A DNA stretch of 64,000 nt, taken from assembly GCA_002414385.1 (NCBI GenBank), contig DHZH01000005.1, positions 62,001-126,000 of the forward strand, read 5' to 3'. This document shows positions 15,566 through 24,757 of this stretch, piece by piece. Origin of the DNA: Gammaproteobacteria bacterium UBA5109 (GTDB lineage: Bacteria > Pseudomonadota > Gammaproteobacteria > Pseudomonadales > Pseudohongiellaceae). Position 1 is the first letter of the stretch. Every line of letters begins with the position of its first letter. Below the pieces are notes generated by a model. That model searched no databases and had not been told where the DNA came from. It saw nothing but the letters and a program-made list of their open reading frames with translations. Both the position numbers and the translations under genes were made by a program.

Positions 15566-15635
15566 AGTTAGACTCTGAGAATCTCCTTTTTTTAAATTTC
15601 AGATAATAACCACTTCCACTTACTAGTTTCTTGAA

Positions 15636-16691
15636 ATGGATGCTCCATTAAACAATATTGAGATTTCAGATAATTTAATTGGGCCGGGCTGCCCATGCTT
15701 TATTATTGCAGAAATTGCTCAAGCTCATGATGGCAGCCTTGGAACTGCTCATGCGTATATTGATGCAGTTGCAAAGACTGGAGTCAACGCTATAAAGTTT
15801 CAAACCCATATAGCCGACGCTGAATCTACCCAAGATGAAAAGTTTCGAGTAAACATTTTTCCACAGGATAAAACTCGTTACGAATATTGGAAAAGGATGG
15901 AATTTACGCCTGAACAATGGGCTGAACTTTCAGTGCACGCTGCTGAAAAAGGACTGATCTTTCTTTCTACCCCTTTCTCTTTAGAGGCAGTTGATTTATT
16001 AAATTCAGTGAATATCAAGGCCTGGAAAATTGGTTCAGGTGAGATTGCAGATACTCAGTTGTTGGAGTATGTGAATAAAACGAATAAACCTATATTGCTT
16101 TCCAGTGGTATGTCAACCTGGAAAGAATTAGATGCCGCTGTAAATATCATAAAGAAGTTTAATAACCAGTTTGCAATTTTCCAATGTACTACTTCTTATC
16201 CTTGTCCTCCGGAGAAGCTTGGAATCAATATTATGCAAGAAATAAAAGAAAGGTATTCTTGCCCCGTAGGTTTATCGGATCATTCAGGCACCATTTTTGG
16301 GAGTTTCGCAGCCGCTGCTCGAAGTGCCAATATTTTAGAAGTTCATGCTGTTTTTTCAAGAGATTGTTTTGGGCCGGATGTAACTTCATCTGTAACAATT
16401 GAAGAGTTAAGCAAGCTAGTTGAAGGTGTCCGGTTTATTGAAAAAGCATGTGCCAGTATTGTCTCTAAAGACGAGTCGGCAGAAGAACTAACGGAGTTAA
16501 AAAGAACATTTGGGAAGAGCTTAGTAGCTACTCACGATTTAAATAAAGGCCATGTCCTTACAAAAAAAGATATAGCCTTTAAAAAACCGGGGACTGGCAT
16601 TTCAATAGATCGGGCCCAAGAGTTTCTAGGTAAGAAGCTGACTAAAAGTTACTCTAAAAATCAACAGTTGAAGGAATTAGATTTTGAGTAA
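15636..16691 (+). CDS. neuB: N-acetylneuraminate/nonulosonate synthase NeuB
   Basis: Condenses phosphoenolpyruvate with an N-acetylmannosamine-type sugar to a nine-carbon acid, 351 residues. The TIM-barrel part shows CFIIAEIAQAHDGSLGTAHAYI, NAIKFQTHIADAEST, KIGSGEIADTQLLEYV, SSGMSTWKELDAAV and CPVGLSDHSGT. A C-terminal SAF (antifreeze-like) domain begins at about 290 (RTFGKSLVATHDLNKGHVLTKKDI, cut at 16). The exact sugar (Neu5Ac, legionaminic or related) cannot be read from the sequence; pairing with a NeuC-type epimerase and no PseB or LegB gene favours a ManNAc-derived acid. It overlaps neuC by eight bases. Confidence 0.93.
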   Translation: MDAPLNNIEISDNLIGPGCPCFIIAEIAQAHDGSLGTAHAYIDAVAKTGVNAIKFQTHIADAESTQDEKFRVNIFPQDKTRYEYWKRMEFTPEQWAELSVHAAEKGLIFLSTPFSLEAVDLLNSVNIKAWKIGSGEIADTQLLEYVNKTNKPILLSSGMSTWKELDAAVNIIKKFNNQFAIFQCTTSYPCPPEKLGINIMQEIKERYSCPVGLSDHSGTIFGSFAAAARSANILEVHAVFSRDCFGPDVTSSVTIEELSKLVEGVRFIEKACASIVSKDESAEELTELKRTFGKSLVATHDLNKGHVLTKKDIAFKKPGTGISIDRAQEFLGKKLTKSYSKNQQLKELDFE

Positions 16692-17850
16692 TATCGAATT
16701 AAAGAGGGTATGTGTTGTATTGGTTGATAGAGCAAATTATGGGCGAATGCACACGGTAATGAGAGCTATTCAGGAAGATGATTCTTTAAAGCTGGTCACA
16801 GTTTGCGCAGGAACAATGTTGTTAGAGAGATTTGGACAAGCTGAGAAAGTTGTTGAAAAGGATGGGTTCAATGTTGATGGGAAAGTATATCTAGAAGTTG
16901 AAGGCTCTATTCCTGTAACAATGGCGAAAAGTATTGGTTTAGGAATAATTGAGTTTTCAACGGAGTTTCAGCGGTTGCAACCAGATATCGTCCTTTTGAT
17001 TGGTGACAGATATGAGGCACTGGCTGCTGCTATAGCTGCAGCTTACATGAACATCCCAATTGCCCACATTCAAGGTGGCGAAGTTTCAGGTTCAATTGAC
17101 GAAAGTGCCAGGCACGCTATAACCAAATTTGCACATATACATTTTGCTGCAACTGAGAGGTCAGCTAACTTTATTAAAAGAATGGGGGAAAAGAAGGATT
17201 TCGTGTTCAATGTTGGCTGCCCATCTGGAGATTACATTCTTCAGTTAGACACCGATTTGCCAGATGATTTATTCAATAAAGCTGGTGTCGGTGCTGACAT
17301 TAGCCCAAATAAACCTTTCTTTCTCGTAATTTTTCATCCGGTAACAACTGATTATGGTAGTGAGCGCGAGCAGACAGAAGAGCTATTATCTGCATTAAAT
17401 GAACTTGCACATCCTACTGTCTGGATATGGCCGAATATTGATGCTGGATCAGAAGGGATTGCAAAAGCAATTCGAGTCTTCAGAGAGCATCATGACTCTT
17501 CTTGGCTTCATTTAATAAAAAATCTAGACCCAATTACATTTCAAAAGTGTCTTAAAAAAACTGCATGTGCGATTGGAAATTCTTCTAGCTTTATTCGTGA
17601 TAGTACGTTTTCAGGTACCCCAGTGATTTTAATTGGAAAGCGCCAGATAGGCAGAGAGCATGGAGAAAACCTGGTATCAGTTGCTCCTTTCAAAGATGAA
17701 ATTATTTCTGCAATAAATAATCAAATTCAATATGGACGTTATCCGGTGAGCTCGCTTTATGGCGATGGGAATGCAAGTAAATACATAGTTGAGAAACTTA
17801 AAGAATTCAAGCCGTATTCCCAAAAAATTCTACATTATGCACTCGAATAA
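16684..17850 (+). CDS. neuC: UDP-N-acetylglucosamine 2-epimerase (hydrolysing), NeuC type
   Basis: Converts UDP-GlcNAc to free ManNAc and UDP, 388 residues. The family motifs are VLVDRANYGRMHTVMRAI at the N-terminus, LLIGDRYEALAAAIAA, AHIQGGEVSGSIDESARHA and, in the C-terminal domain, AIGNSSSFIRDSTFSGTPVI and IGKRQ.GREHGENL. The GxVxGSIDE block is characteristic of the hydrolysing enzymes of sialic acid pathways. TTG start at 16684, overlapping the neuB stop (TTGAGTAA). It supplies the NeuB substrate. A legionaminic pathway would use a GDP-sugar relative (LegG), so substrate specificity is an inference from context. Confidence 0.9.
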   Translation: MSNIELKRVCVVLVDRANYGRMHTVMRAIQEDDSLKLVTVCAGTMLLERFGQAEKVVEKDGFNVDGKVYLEVEGSIPVTMAKSIGLGIIEFSTEFQRLQPDIVLLIGDRYEALAAAIAAAYMNIPIAHIQGGEVSGSIDESARHAITKFAHIHFAATERSANFIKRMGEKKDFVFNVGCPSGDYILQLDTDLPDDLFNKAGVGADISPNKPFFLVIFHPVTTDYGSEREQTEELLSALNELAHPTVWIWPNIDAGSEGIAKAIRVFREHHDSSWLHLIKNLDPITFQKCLKKTACAIGNSSSFIRDSTFSGTPVILIGKRQIGREHGENLVSVAPFKDEIISAINNQIQYGRYPVSSLYGDGNASKYIVEKLKEFKPYSQKILHYALE

Positions 17851-17885
17851 CATACAAGCAATACCCTCTTTAAGGTAATACAGCC

Positions 17886-18839
17886 TTGACTCAAACACTT
17901 ATTATTGAGCCTGACGGTTACAGCTCTCGGGCAATTTTTGAATATGAGAAGATGGGGCCTGTATTTCAGGGTGAAATTGAAAATTCATTAAAAAGTGAAA
18001 TTTCTCTTTTGGTAGTTAGGCTCGCACATATCATAGACAAGGACTTTCTTGTTCAATTTCCATCGTTGATAGCAATTGCCACTCCAACTACAGGTTTGAC
18101 TCATATAGACACAAGCTACTGCGTAAAAAGAAATATAAAAGTATTCTCGTTACGGGATTGCAAAGAGAATATTACTCGTATTACATCAACTTCAGAGCTA
18201 ACATTTGGCTTGATCATTAATCTGCTACGAATGATCACACCTGCCCATAACAATGTCTGCGCTAAATCAGACTGGAATAGATACCAATATCAGTCTAGGC
18301 AATTGTCAACGCTTACTTTAGGTTTGATAGGCTTTGGAAGGATTGGGCGACATGTTGCCAGTTATGCTAATGCATTCGGAATGCACGTAATGGCATTTGA
18401 CCCATTTATCGACCAAGAAGTTTTTATTGAAGCTAATGTCAAAAGTGTAGACCTTAATACATTATTAAAAAAATCAGATATCGTTTCTATGCATGCCAGC
18501 TGGAATAGTAATAGTGAATGTATTATAGGCAAGACTGAGCTTTCATTGATGAAACATAGCGCACTACTGATTAATACAGCCCGTGGAGCATTAATCGATG
18601 AAAGTGAAGCAGTGTCAGCTTTGAAAAAAGGGAAACTGACCGGGATAGCTGTTGATGTTCTGGAAGATGAGCATTCCGCAAAATCATTATCTGAGTCTGA
18701 TATAGTTTTGGCTGCTAAAGAAGGGCTCAACGTTATAGTTACACCTCATATCGGAGGATGCACAGTTGATGCTATGCATATTACTGAAGAGGTTTTGGCA
18801 AAATTTGTTGTATCGCAATTAAGTGAATGGGATGGCTGA
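17886..18839 (+). CDS. D-2-hydroxyacid dehydrogenase family protein
   Basis: NAD-dependent D-isomer-specific 2-hydroxyacid dehydrogenase fold, 317 residues. The nucleotide-binding motif GFGRIG is at about 147, and the catalytic triad is intact: Arg in NTARGALID, Glu in VDVLEDEH and His in TPHIGGCT. It starts at TTG 17886 and overlaps neuA by eight bases, so it belongs to the nonulosonate cassette between neuC and neuA. Its substrate is unknown; standard sialic acid synthesis has no such step. It may modify the sugar or make an acyl substituent. It resembles phosphoglycerate dehydrogenase in fold but has no C-terminal ACT domain. Confidence 0.88.
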   Translation: MTQTLIIEPDGYSSRAIFEYEKMGPVFQGEIENSLKSEISLLVVRLAHIIDKDFLVQFPSLIAIATPTTGLTHIDTSYCVKRNIKVFSLRDCKENITRITSTSELTFGLIINLLRMITPAHNNVCAKSDWNRYQYQSRQLSTLTLGLIGFGRIGRHVASYANAFGMHVMAFDPFIDQEVFIEANVKSVDLNTLLKKSDIVSMHASWNSNSECIIGKTELSLMKHSALLINTARGALIDESEAVSALKKGKLTGIAVDVLEDEHSAKSLSESDIVLAAKEGLNVIVTPHIGGCTVDAMHITEEVLAKFVVSQLSEWDG

Positions 18840-19539
18840 GTTAAATATTTTAGGCGTACTACCCGCGAGAGGTGGCTCAAAAGGTTTGCCAGGGAAAAAT
18901 TTACGCGAAATATCCGGACGCCCATTGCTTGCATGGGCTGCGGACGCTATTCAAGGTATCCCTGAAATAACTCAAAGTATCTGCACAACAGATGACGATA
19001 GGATTGCAGAAATTGCTATAAGATGTGGACTTGAAGTGCCCTTTATGCGGCCAGCTTATCTAGCAAGCGATGAAGCACTAATACAAGATGTGCTGATACA
19101 TGCTCTAGATGAACTGGACGATATTGAATATCCGTTTACACACATTCTCCTGGTTCAAGCAACTTCGCCTAATGTAACAAAAAATGACGTAAGGGAGGCA
19201 ATAAAACTAATTCACGAAAGTGGCGCTGATACGGTAATTGCTGGTTTTAAAGTAGGCATGCACCATCCTTCATTGATGTTTAAGCTAGTAGGGAATAATA
19301 AGGTTGCATGGTTATTTTCTGACGGCAAACATATGGCGCGAAGGCAGGATTTCCCTGAAGTTTTCATCAGGACGGGGCTGCTTTACCTTATTAGTACAGA
19401 GGTATTAAGAACCAGTAAAAGCATGTATGGTGAGAATATTCAATCTCTGATAGTTGATGAAGAGAGAGCTATTACTATTGATAACGAAGCCGATTTTTTT
19501 CGAGCACAAGAAATTTTGGAGAAACACAAAAATGACTGA
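18832..19539 (+). CDS. neuA: CMP-nonulosonate cytidylyltransferase NeuA
   Basis: Activates the nonulosonic acid with CTP, 235 residues. The N-terminal nucleotide-binding motif LPARGGSKGLPGKNLREI is typical of acylneuraminate and Kdo cytidylyltransferases. LLVQATSPNVTKNDVREAI and the metal-binding end IDNEADFFRAQEIL fit the NeuA branch. There is no C-terminal esterase domain. ATG 18832 is preferred; GTG 18823 is in frame. It overlaps the dehydrogenase before it and the methyltransferase after it by eight bases each. CMP-nonulosonate is the donor for a transferase in this locus. Confidence 0.92.
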   Translation: MAELNILGVLPARGGSKGLPGKNLREISGRPLLAWAADAIQGIPEITQSICTTDDDRIAEIAIRCGLEVPFMRPAYLASDEALIQDVLIHALDELDDIEYPFTHILLVQATSPNVTKNDVREAIKLIHESGADTVIAGFKVGMHHPSLMFKLVGNNKVAWLFSDGKHMARRQDFPEVFIRTGLLYLISTEVLRTSKSMYGENIQSLIVDEERAITIDNEADFFRAQEILEKHKND

Positions 19540-20377
19540 GCACAAAGGCGATGGTGCAGCATTCGATAAAAACTGGAAAGACAGACCAGAAACATCATAT
19601 TTGCACTGGACAAGAGGAGAGCCAGAAAACCAGATTCAGCTTGCATTCAGACAACATTGGCTTACCTTTAATGAGCTCCTTGCCAACCAGGTAGGAGAAA
19701 AAAGATGCCTTGAAGTTGGGTGTGGCAGAGGATCATTGAGTGCGTACTTTGCCGATGATGGCTGGAATTGCACATTACTTGATATTTCTGAAACTGCAAT
19801 AAAAAGAGCTAAACAGGCCTTTGAGAAAGCAGACTTGAAAGCTAACTTCGATATAGGGGATTGTTTAGACTTGCCATACCCTGATGGCAGTTTTGACTTG
19901 GTTTTTTCGATTGGCCTTCTGGAACACTTCGAAGATTTTAACCTGGTAATATCCGAACAAACAAGGGTGCTGGATGAAGGTGGAATGTTTATAGGTTATG
20001 TTGTCCCTCATTTGCCAGATTGTATACAAAAAGATTATGAGTGGGTAAATCAACTATTGAAGGCTATTATGCCTGAAGAATCTGCTCAGGCAATTTCCGG
20101 AAAAACAGAAGTCTATAGATCTGATGCTTTATCGCCACCCTATATTAAATCGATGAAAGATGCAGGCCTGAAGAAAATTAAAGCTGCAGGTGCTTACCCT
20201 TTGCCTATGGTAAGCCATTCAATTGATTTTCCATTTTCCTTATTGCCAGAAGTTGCAGAACGTACTTTAGTCCATCATTTCAAGGATATTTTAGGAAAGA
20301 GGGCAGCAGAAGGCAGTAACCCATGGCTGTGTGAAGAGGGTGAGGGTCAGGCCTTTCTTTTGTGGGGCAGAAAATAA
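19532..20377 (+). CDS. Class I SAM methyltransferase (first of five)
   Basis: 281 residues with motif I CLEVGCGRGSLSAYFADDGW at about 63-82, DLVFSIGLLEHF (motif IV region) and an Asp (LLDIS) as the ribose-binding acid. The longer frame from 19454 lies inside neuA and is not needed; ATG 19532 gives the usual eight-base overlap. Because it is coupled to neuA, methylation of the nonulosonic acid or its CMP form is a reasonable guess, but the acceptor cannot be read from the sequence. Confidence 0.85.
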   Translation: MTEHKGDGAAFDKNWKDRPETSYLHWTRGEPENQIQLAFRQHWLTFNELLANQVGEKRCLEVGCGRGSLSAYFADDGWNCTLLDISETAIKRAKQAFEKADLKANFDIGDCLDLPYPDGSFDLVFSIGLLEHFEDFNLVISEQTRVLDEGGMFIGYVVPHLPDCIQKDYEWVNQLLKAIMPEESAQAISGKTEVYRSDALSPPYIKSMKDAGLKKIKAAGAYPLPMVSHSIDFPFSLLPEVAERTLVHHFKDILGKRAAEGSNPWLCEEGEGQAFLLWGRK

Positions 20378-20424
20378 ATTCGCCAGACCTGTAGTGTCAG
20401 AAAATAATATATTCGAGTAAAGCA

Positions 20425-21120
20425 ATGATAGGTAGATTTAAGTTATACCTTAAAAGGAAAAAACATGAAAAACTGCATGCTAAAAGCAGGAAAAGTAACC
20501 CGAAAGCTTATGCTTTTATCGATAAGGTAATTGAAGAATTCCACAGTGGAGGGGGGTTAAAGCATAATTATCAAGCTTATAAGTTATATTGTTTGCGAAA
20601 TATTTTATGGGAAGTGAAGCCAAAAAAAATATTAGAGCTTGGGACTGGAACCACTTCAGTAGTTTTAGCTGACTATTGTAATACAAATGACTGCAGCCTT
20701 ACTTCGGTTGATGAGAATGAAAAATGGCTAAAACATACTAAAACCCTAATCGAAAAGATTACAGGCTATAAGGGGGTAAATTATATCTTTTCAAAACGTA
20801 AACATAGGGTTGAGGGAGAAAAATTGTTTTTTTCCTATGAAATCGCAATTGATCAGAACGATTATGATCTGATCTTGGTGGATGGGCCTTCAATGAGGTT
20901 AAATGGAGTCAGAAGAAAGGACGGTATTTGTGAAGATACTATACAGTTAATCAAAAAAACCAAAAGTAAAGGTACCATCTTGATTGATATCAGGGAAGCT
21001 ACTGTTAGCCACATTAAAGAAGTATTTGGTTCGAGAGTATCGAAGTTAGTTATTTCAGATCTAATAACGAATAAGGCTGATGATGAAAATTATTTATATT
21101 TCTCAAGAATTGATATCTGA
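20425..21120 (+). CDS. Class I SAM methyltransferase-like protein (second)
   Basis: 231 residues. After a basic N-terminus (LKRKKHEKLHAKSRK) comes ILELGTGTTSVVLADYC (motif I), SVDENEKWLKHT (acidic loop) and DYDLILVDGPSMRLNG, the pattern of small Rossmann methyltransferases (Methyltransf_24-like) that act on sugars and other small hydroxyl compounds. It is free-standing within the operon, 47 bases after the previous gene. Acceptor unknown. Confidence 0.75.
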   Translation: MIGRFKLYLKRKKHEKLHAKSRKSNPKAYAFIDKVIEEFHSGGGLKHNYQAYKLYCLRNILWEVKPKKILELGTGTTSVVLADYCNTNDCSLTSVDENEKWLKHTKTLIEKITGYKGVNYIFSKRKHRVEGEKLFFSYEIAIDQNDYDLILVDGPSMRLNGVRRKDGICEDTIQLIKKTKSKGTILIDIREATVSHIKEVFGSRVSKLVISDLITNKADDENYLYFSRIDI

Positions 21121-21134
21121 GAGTTAAGTTAAGC

Positions 21135-22307
21135 ATGTTAAGCATAAAGAACATTTTAAAACGAATTTTACGCAAGCCGACTAGGAAATATCCTGTATTT
21201 TCTATAAAAAAAGTCAGCCCCCCTGATGTTAGTTTTATCTTTAATTCTACCGGGGCAAATATATGTGTATACATTGAGAATTGGGAATTTAACACTAAAG
21301 ATCATTGCCAGTTAATAAGTTCAGGTAATTCTAAACTCGTTGATTACTCGGTTTGCCCTGGCTGCAATATAACAATGCATAAAATTACAGAGGTATTCGG
21401 CAACGATGGTAGTGAAGGCCTTAAAACCGGTATCTGCCCAGAGTGTCAATATATAAGGCACATAGATAACTTTCCTGATGAATGGTATTCGGAGCATTTT
21501 AGAAATAAATGGTTAGAGAGGGACGAAAGCCGGGAAAGTAATGTAGAAAAAAAGAATGAACCTGCAGAACTGATTAATAAGTATTTAAAAGTTCAGTCCC
21601 CTAAAGTACTTGATATAGGTTGTGGATTAGGTGACAGGTTAAAAGGATTTCAAGATCTAGGATGTGAAGTTTGGGGTTGCGAACCGTCAGAAAGAAGAGG
21701 GAGAATTGCTTCCGAGTTTCTTGGTGTTGATATTTTCTGTGGGGATATCGAGGAGTACCTTGAAAAAGCTGATATTAAGTTTGATTGTATATATTTATAT
21801 TGTGTTCTAGCTTTCCTGAGCAATCCATTTGATGTTCTTGAAAAAGCGATAAAACTACTCAGCCCGGATGCAGTGTTATATATCAAGGATGGGAATTATA
21901 CACAACATAATTTCTTCCATAATTCACATCTTGGAGTAATGAGATCATTTTTCAGTGAGTTTACATTTGAAAAATTTGCCATTAGAAACAATCTAGAAAT
22001 TATTTATAGTAATAAGGTTGAATCTGAATACCTATTTAGAAAAAATGATAGAGTTCCTAAAGCTCAGATAGAGTCGCATTGCAAGCGTGAAAACTTCTTG
22101 GAAAAATATTTCCAAGAAGAATTGAGCTTAAAAAGTATTACTCCAGGAAAACTGGAAGGATTTGAAATGCATTACGGACCCTTCGATAGGAGGGTAAAGT
22201 ATGCAGTTTACGTTCCTGAAGGCAATAAAAACAGGAGTGTAACAAGCTCTTTACCAATAAAGTTTATACATATAAATAAAAATCTTCCGCCAATATTGGT
22301 CAAGTGA
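21135..22307 (+). CDS. Methyltransferase with N-terminal Cys4 motif (third)
   Basis: 390 residues. The N-terminal part has two CxxC pairs (VCPGC at about 75 and ICPEC at about 98) that could bind zinc, as in sugar C-methyltransferases and related glycan enzymes. The SAM domain follows at about 158 (VLDIGCGLGDRLKGFQDLGC) with FDCIYLYCVLAFLSNP. A C-terminal extension of about 110 residues is not recognised. ATG 21135 is 14 bases after the preceding stop. Zinc-ribbon plus class I methyltransferase is seen in enzymes acting on nucleotide-bound sugars; the substrate here is unknown. Confidence 0.75.
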   Translation: MLSIKNILKRILRKPTRKYPVFSIKKVSPPDVSFIFNSTGANICVYIENWEFNTKDHCQLISSGNSKLVDYSVCPGCNITMHKITEVFGNDGSEGLKTGICPECQYIRHIDNFPDEWYSEHFRNKWLERDESRESNVEKKNEPAELINKYLKVQSPKVLDIGCGLGDRLKGFQDLGCEVWGCEPSERRGRIASEFLGVDIFCGDIEEYLEKADIKFDCIYLYCVLAFLSNPFDVLEKAIKLLSPDAVLYIKDGNYTQHNFFHNSHLGVMRSFFSEFTFEKFAIRNNLEIIYSNKVESEYLFRKNDRVPKAQIESHCKRENFLEKYFQEELSLKSITPGKLEGFEMHYGPFDRRVKYAVYVPEGNKNRSVTSSLPIKFIHINKNLPPILVK

Positions 22308-22316
22308 GAAATTTCA

Positions 22317-23231
22317 ATGATTGCTAACTTGTACAATAAGTTTGGGCTGTATGTAAAAAATAAAAACGAGTCAATGCGGAATCTAGGAATATTTATAAGA
22401 AAAATATTTAAATTTAAACAATACATGGACCGCAAATCAAAACTTTATCCTAATCAACAAAAAATTCCATATATAAATCAAGAAAGAGGCGTCCTGACAT
22501 TGCCCCGAGCAGAATATCAGGCATACTTCCAGACAGAGCCTATAATCTCTGCTGCAATTGACTTAAAAGATAAAGCTGAAAATGCAGGGTTTCAGCAATC
22601 TCAAAAAAATCATCTTATTACGAACCTTTTACCCCTCGATACAATAGAAGATAACTCACCCTTTATAGACTTTGCTTTAAACGATACTATTTTAAATATG
22701 GTTAGCAGCTACCTTGGATTTATCCCACTTTTGAGTTATATCGGAGTTTGGTACAGTCCACCAGTTCTCAAGAAATACGATAGCAGTCAGTTATTTCATT
22801 GTGATCAGATTGATAATAAACAAGTTAAAGTGTTCATAAATTGTACAGATGTCACTGATAAAGATGGCCCACTAACATGCTTGACAGCTGATGTTTCAAA
22901 ATCAATCAGAAAAAAAATTAATTATGAGTGGTCTGATCAGCGTCAGATGGTCTCAGACCATCTAATAGACCAATTGGTTTCTAATAATAACATTAATGTT
23001 CTCACAGGAGAAAAAGGCACTGTCTCTATGGTAGACACCAGCAGTTGCTTCCATTTTGGGAGCAGAGTTAAGAATGGTTCGAAGGGGAGACTGATGATAG
23101 TTTTTCAATATATATCCCCTTATGCTTTCACATTACCTTTCAAAACAAATCAAGAACTTCCATTGAAATGGATTGCCAGCCATAACAGATTTTCAAAGAT
23201 AGAGAGATTGGTTTTGGGGCATGGTAGCTAA
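22317..23231 (+). CDS. PhyH-family (phytanoyl-CoA dioxygenase-like) oxygenase
   Basis: 304 residues. A putative Fe(II)/2-oxoglutarate site is visible: the HxD pair in FHCDQID (about 160-166), the distal His in CFHFGSR (about 244) and an Arg in GRLMIVFQY for 2-oxoglutarate. GPLTCLTADVSK matches the PhyH fold. Such enzymes hydroxylate small molecules and appear in several natural-product and glycan loci. Position between methyltransferases and the KpsC/S-like transferase suggests it oxidises a sugar or substituent. Its last base is shared with the first base of the next start codon. Confidence 0.75.
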   Translation: MIANLYNKFGLYVKNKNESMRNLGIFIRKIFKFKQYMDRKSKLYPNQQKIPYINQERGVLTLPRAEYQAYFQTEPIISAAIDLKDKAENAGFQQSQKNHLITNLLPLDTIEDNSPFIDFALNDTILNMVSSYLGFIPLLSYIGVWYSPPVLKKYDSSQLFHCDQIDNKQVKVFINCTDVTDKDGPLTCLTADVSKSIRKKINYEWSDQRQMVSDHLIDQLVSNNNINVLTGEKGTVSMVDTSSCFHFGSRVKNGSKGRLMIVFQYISPYAFTLPFKTNQELPLKWIASHNRFSKIERLVLGHGS

Positions 23232-24757
23232 TGAAAGTGCTCTTTGGTGCGCATGGGAGCGCATTAAAAATATTTCATGAATTGGATGCCAGGCTGCGTG
23301 CAAGAAATAAAGTTAGTGACAGCGCTTATTGGATTTCTGATTCAAGTTATTACTTTAACTACATAAAAGATGTTAATTTTTTTGATTCACATAATATTAA
23401 AAGGATCTTTGAATGGGAACATACTTGTAAAAAGGGAAAAGTATTACCGGGTGAAAAAAGAACTACAGAATTATTAAAGAAATACGGCATGATGCCGCTC
23501 TGGAATGCGATAGTTGCAGATAGACGGCTTATGTATGGAGAGATTTCCAAATATCATCAGGATTATGATTGTAAGTTTGATCAAACTGAACTTGAAAGTA
23601 TTATTATCAGTACTTTACATTCATTAGACCTGTTAATAACTAATTTTAAACCAGACGTTGTTGCTACATTTGTCCCTGCCAGCTTTGGTGATTATTTATT
23701 AGCATTAATTGCTAAAGCTAATAATATTAAATATATGCAACTTCGTTCAACGAAGATAAGTAACTTTGTAACCTTCTCAGATAGTTTATCTGCTACTTTC
23801 GATGATTTTGAGAAAAGCTATTTATCCATCTATCAGAATATTTCCAACTTTACGGATATTGAAAAAGTAGATGAATATATTAAAAAAGCAACAGAAGCAC
23901 CAATTCAGTATGAAGGTACAATTAACGCAAAAGAGCTTTCTATACTTCGATCGTTGGTCAACACGATTAAAAGTTTAGCGGTGGCACTAAAACTTGCTAT
24001 TGCTCCTGTCCACCCGATTGTAAGATGTGATAATCATGTGCCACCTCCAATAAAAACCTGGCTATATAACTCACTCTTAAAGCCGTTATATAAGTCAAAA
24101 AGTAACTCCTTGATGACAAAAAAGTTGATTACTCTTGAAGAGGCTGCTGTTCATAGAATAGTTTTTTATCCGTTACATTCAGAGCCTGAGATAGCATTGT
24201 CAATTTATGGAAGAGATCATCAAAATCAAATTGAAACTATAAGAAGAATTGCCCAGTCAATTCCTCTGGGTTGGACATTAGTGGTGAAGGAGCACCCAAG
24301 AAGTTACGGCTATCGTAGTGCCAATTGGTATAAAAAACTATTAAATATTCCCAATGTAAAATTTGCCCCCTTGAATGACCGTCCATTCTTTTGGATCAGA
24401 AAAGCTTCTGCAATTATAACAGTGAGCGGTTTTGTAGGCTTCGAGTCGATAATGCTTCGTAAGCCCGTAATTGTGCTTGGCGATGTTGCCTACTCAATCT
24501 TACCAAAGTCTATGGTTAAACATGTTGGAAATATCTCCGATCTACAAACAAATTTGCAGAATTTAATTAAAAACTTCTCATATGATGAATTTGCAGTAAA
24601 AGCATTTGTTGCTACTTGCATGAAGCTTGGAGAACCTGTCAATTTATATAGCCAGTTACTTGCAAAAAAAGAGAGGAGCTCTGAACAAGCACTCAGCGAA
24701 TCACAACAATATGATCAATTAACCTATTTATTTGAAAGAAGATCTGGATCTATATGA
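23231..24757 (+). CDS. Capsule polysaccharide synthesis protein (KpsC/KpsS-like transferase)
   Basis: 508 residues resembling the Capsule_synth family. The C-terminal half contains VFYPLHSEPEIALSIYG, a VVKEHPRSYGYRS motif at about 353-365, NVKFAPL and SAIITVSGFVGFESIMLRKPVI, the nucleotide-binding pattern seen in KpsC/KpsS beta-Kdo transferases, which use CMP-Kdo. In a locus that makes a CMP-nonulosonate and has no other recognised sialyltransferase, it is the best candidate for transferring that acid. This is an inference. It overlaps the next gene by four bases (ATGA). Confidence 0.75.
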   Translation: MKVLFGAHGSALKIFHELDARLRARNKVSDSAYWISDSSYYFNYIKDVNFFDSHNIKRIFEWEHTCKKGKVLPGEKRTTELLKKYGMMPLWNAIVADRRLMYGEISKYHQDYDCKFDQTELESIIISTLHSLDLLITNFKPDVVATFVPASFGDYLLALIAKANNIKYMQLRSTKISNFVTFSDSLSATFDDFEKSYLSIYQNISNFTDIEKVDEYIKKATEAPIQYEGTINAKELSILRSLVNTIKSLAVALKLAIAPVHPIVRCDNHVPPPIKTWLYNSLLKPLYKSKSNSLMTKKLITLEEAAVHRIVFYPLHSEPEIALSIYGRDHQNQIETIRRIAQSIPLGWTLVVKEHPRSYGYRSANWYKKLLNIPNVKFAPLNDRPFFWIRKASAIITVSGFVGFESIMLRKPVIVLGDVAYSILPKSMVKHVGNISDLQTNLQNLIKNFSYDEFAVKAFVATCMKLGEPVNLYSQLLAKKERSSEQALSESQQYDQLTYLFERRSGSI

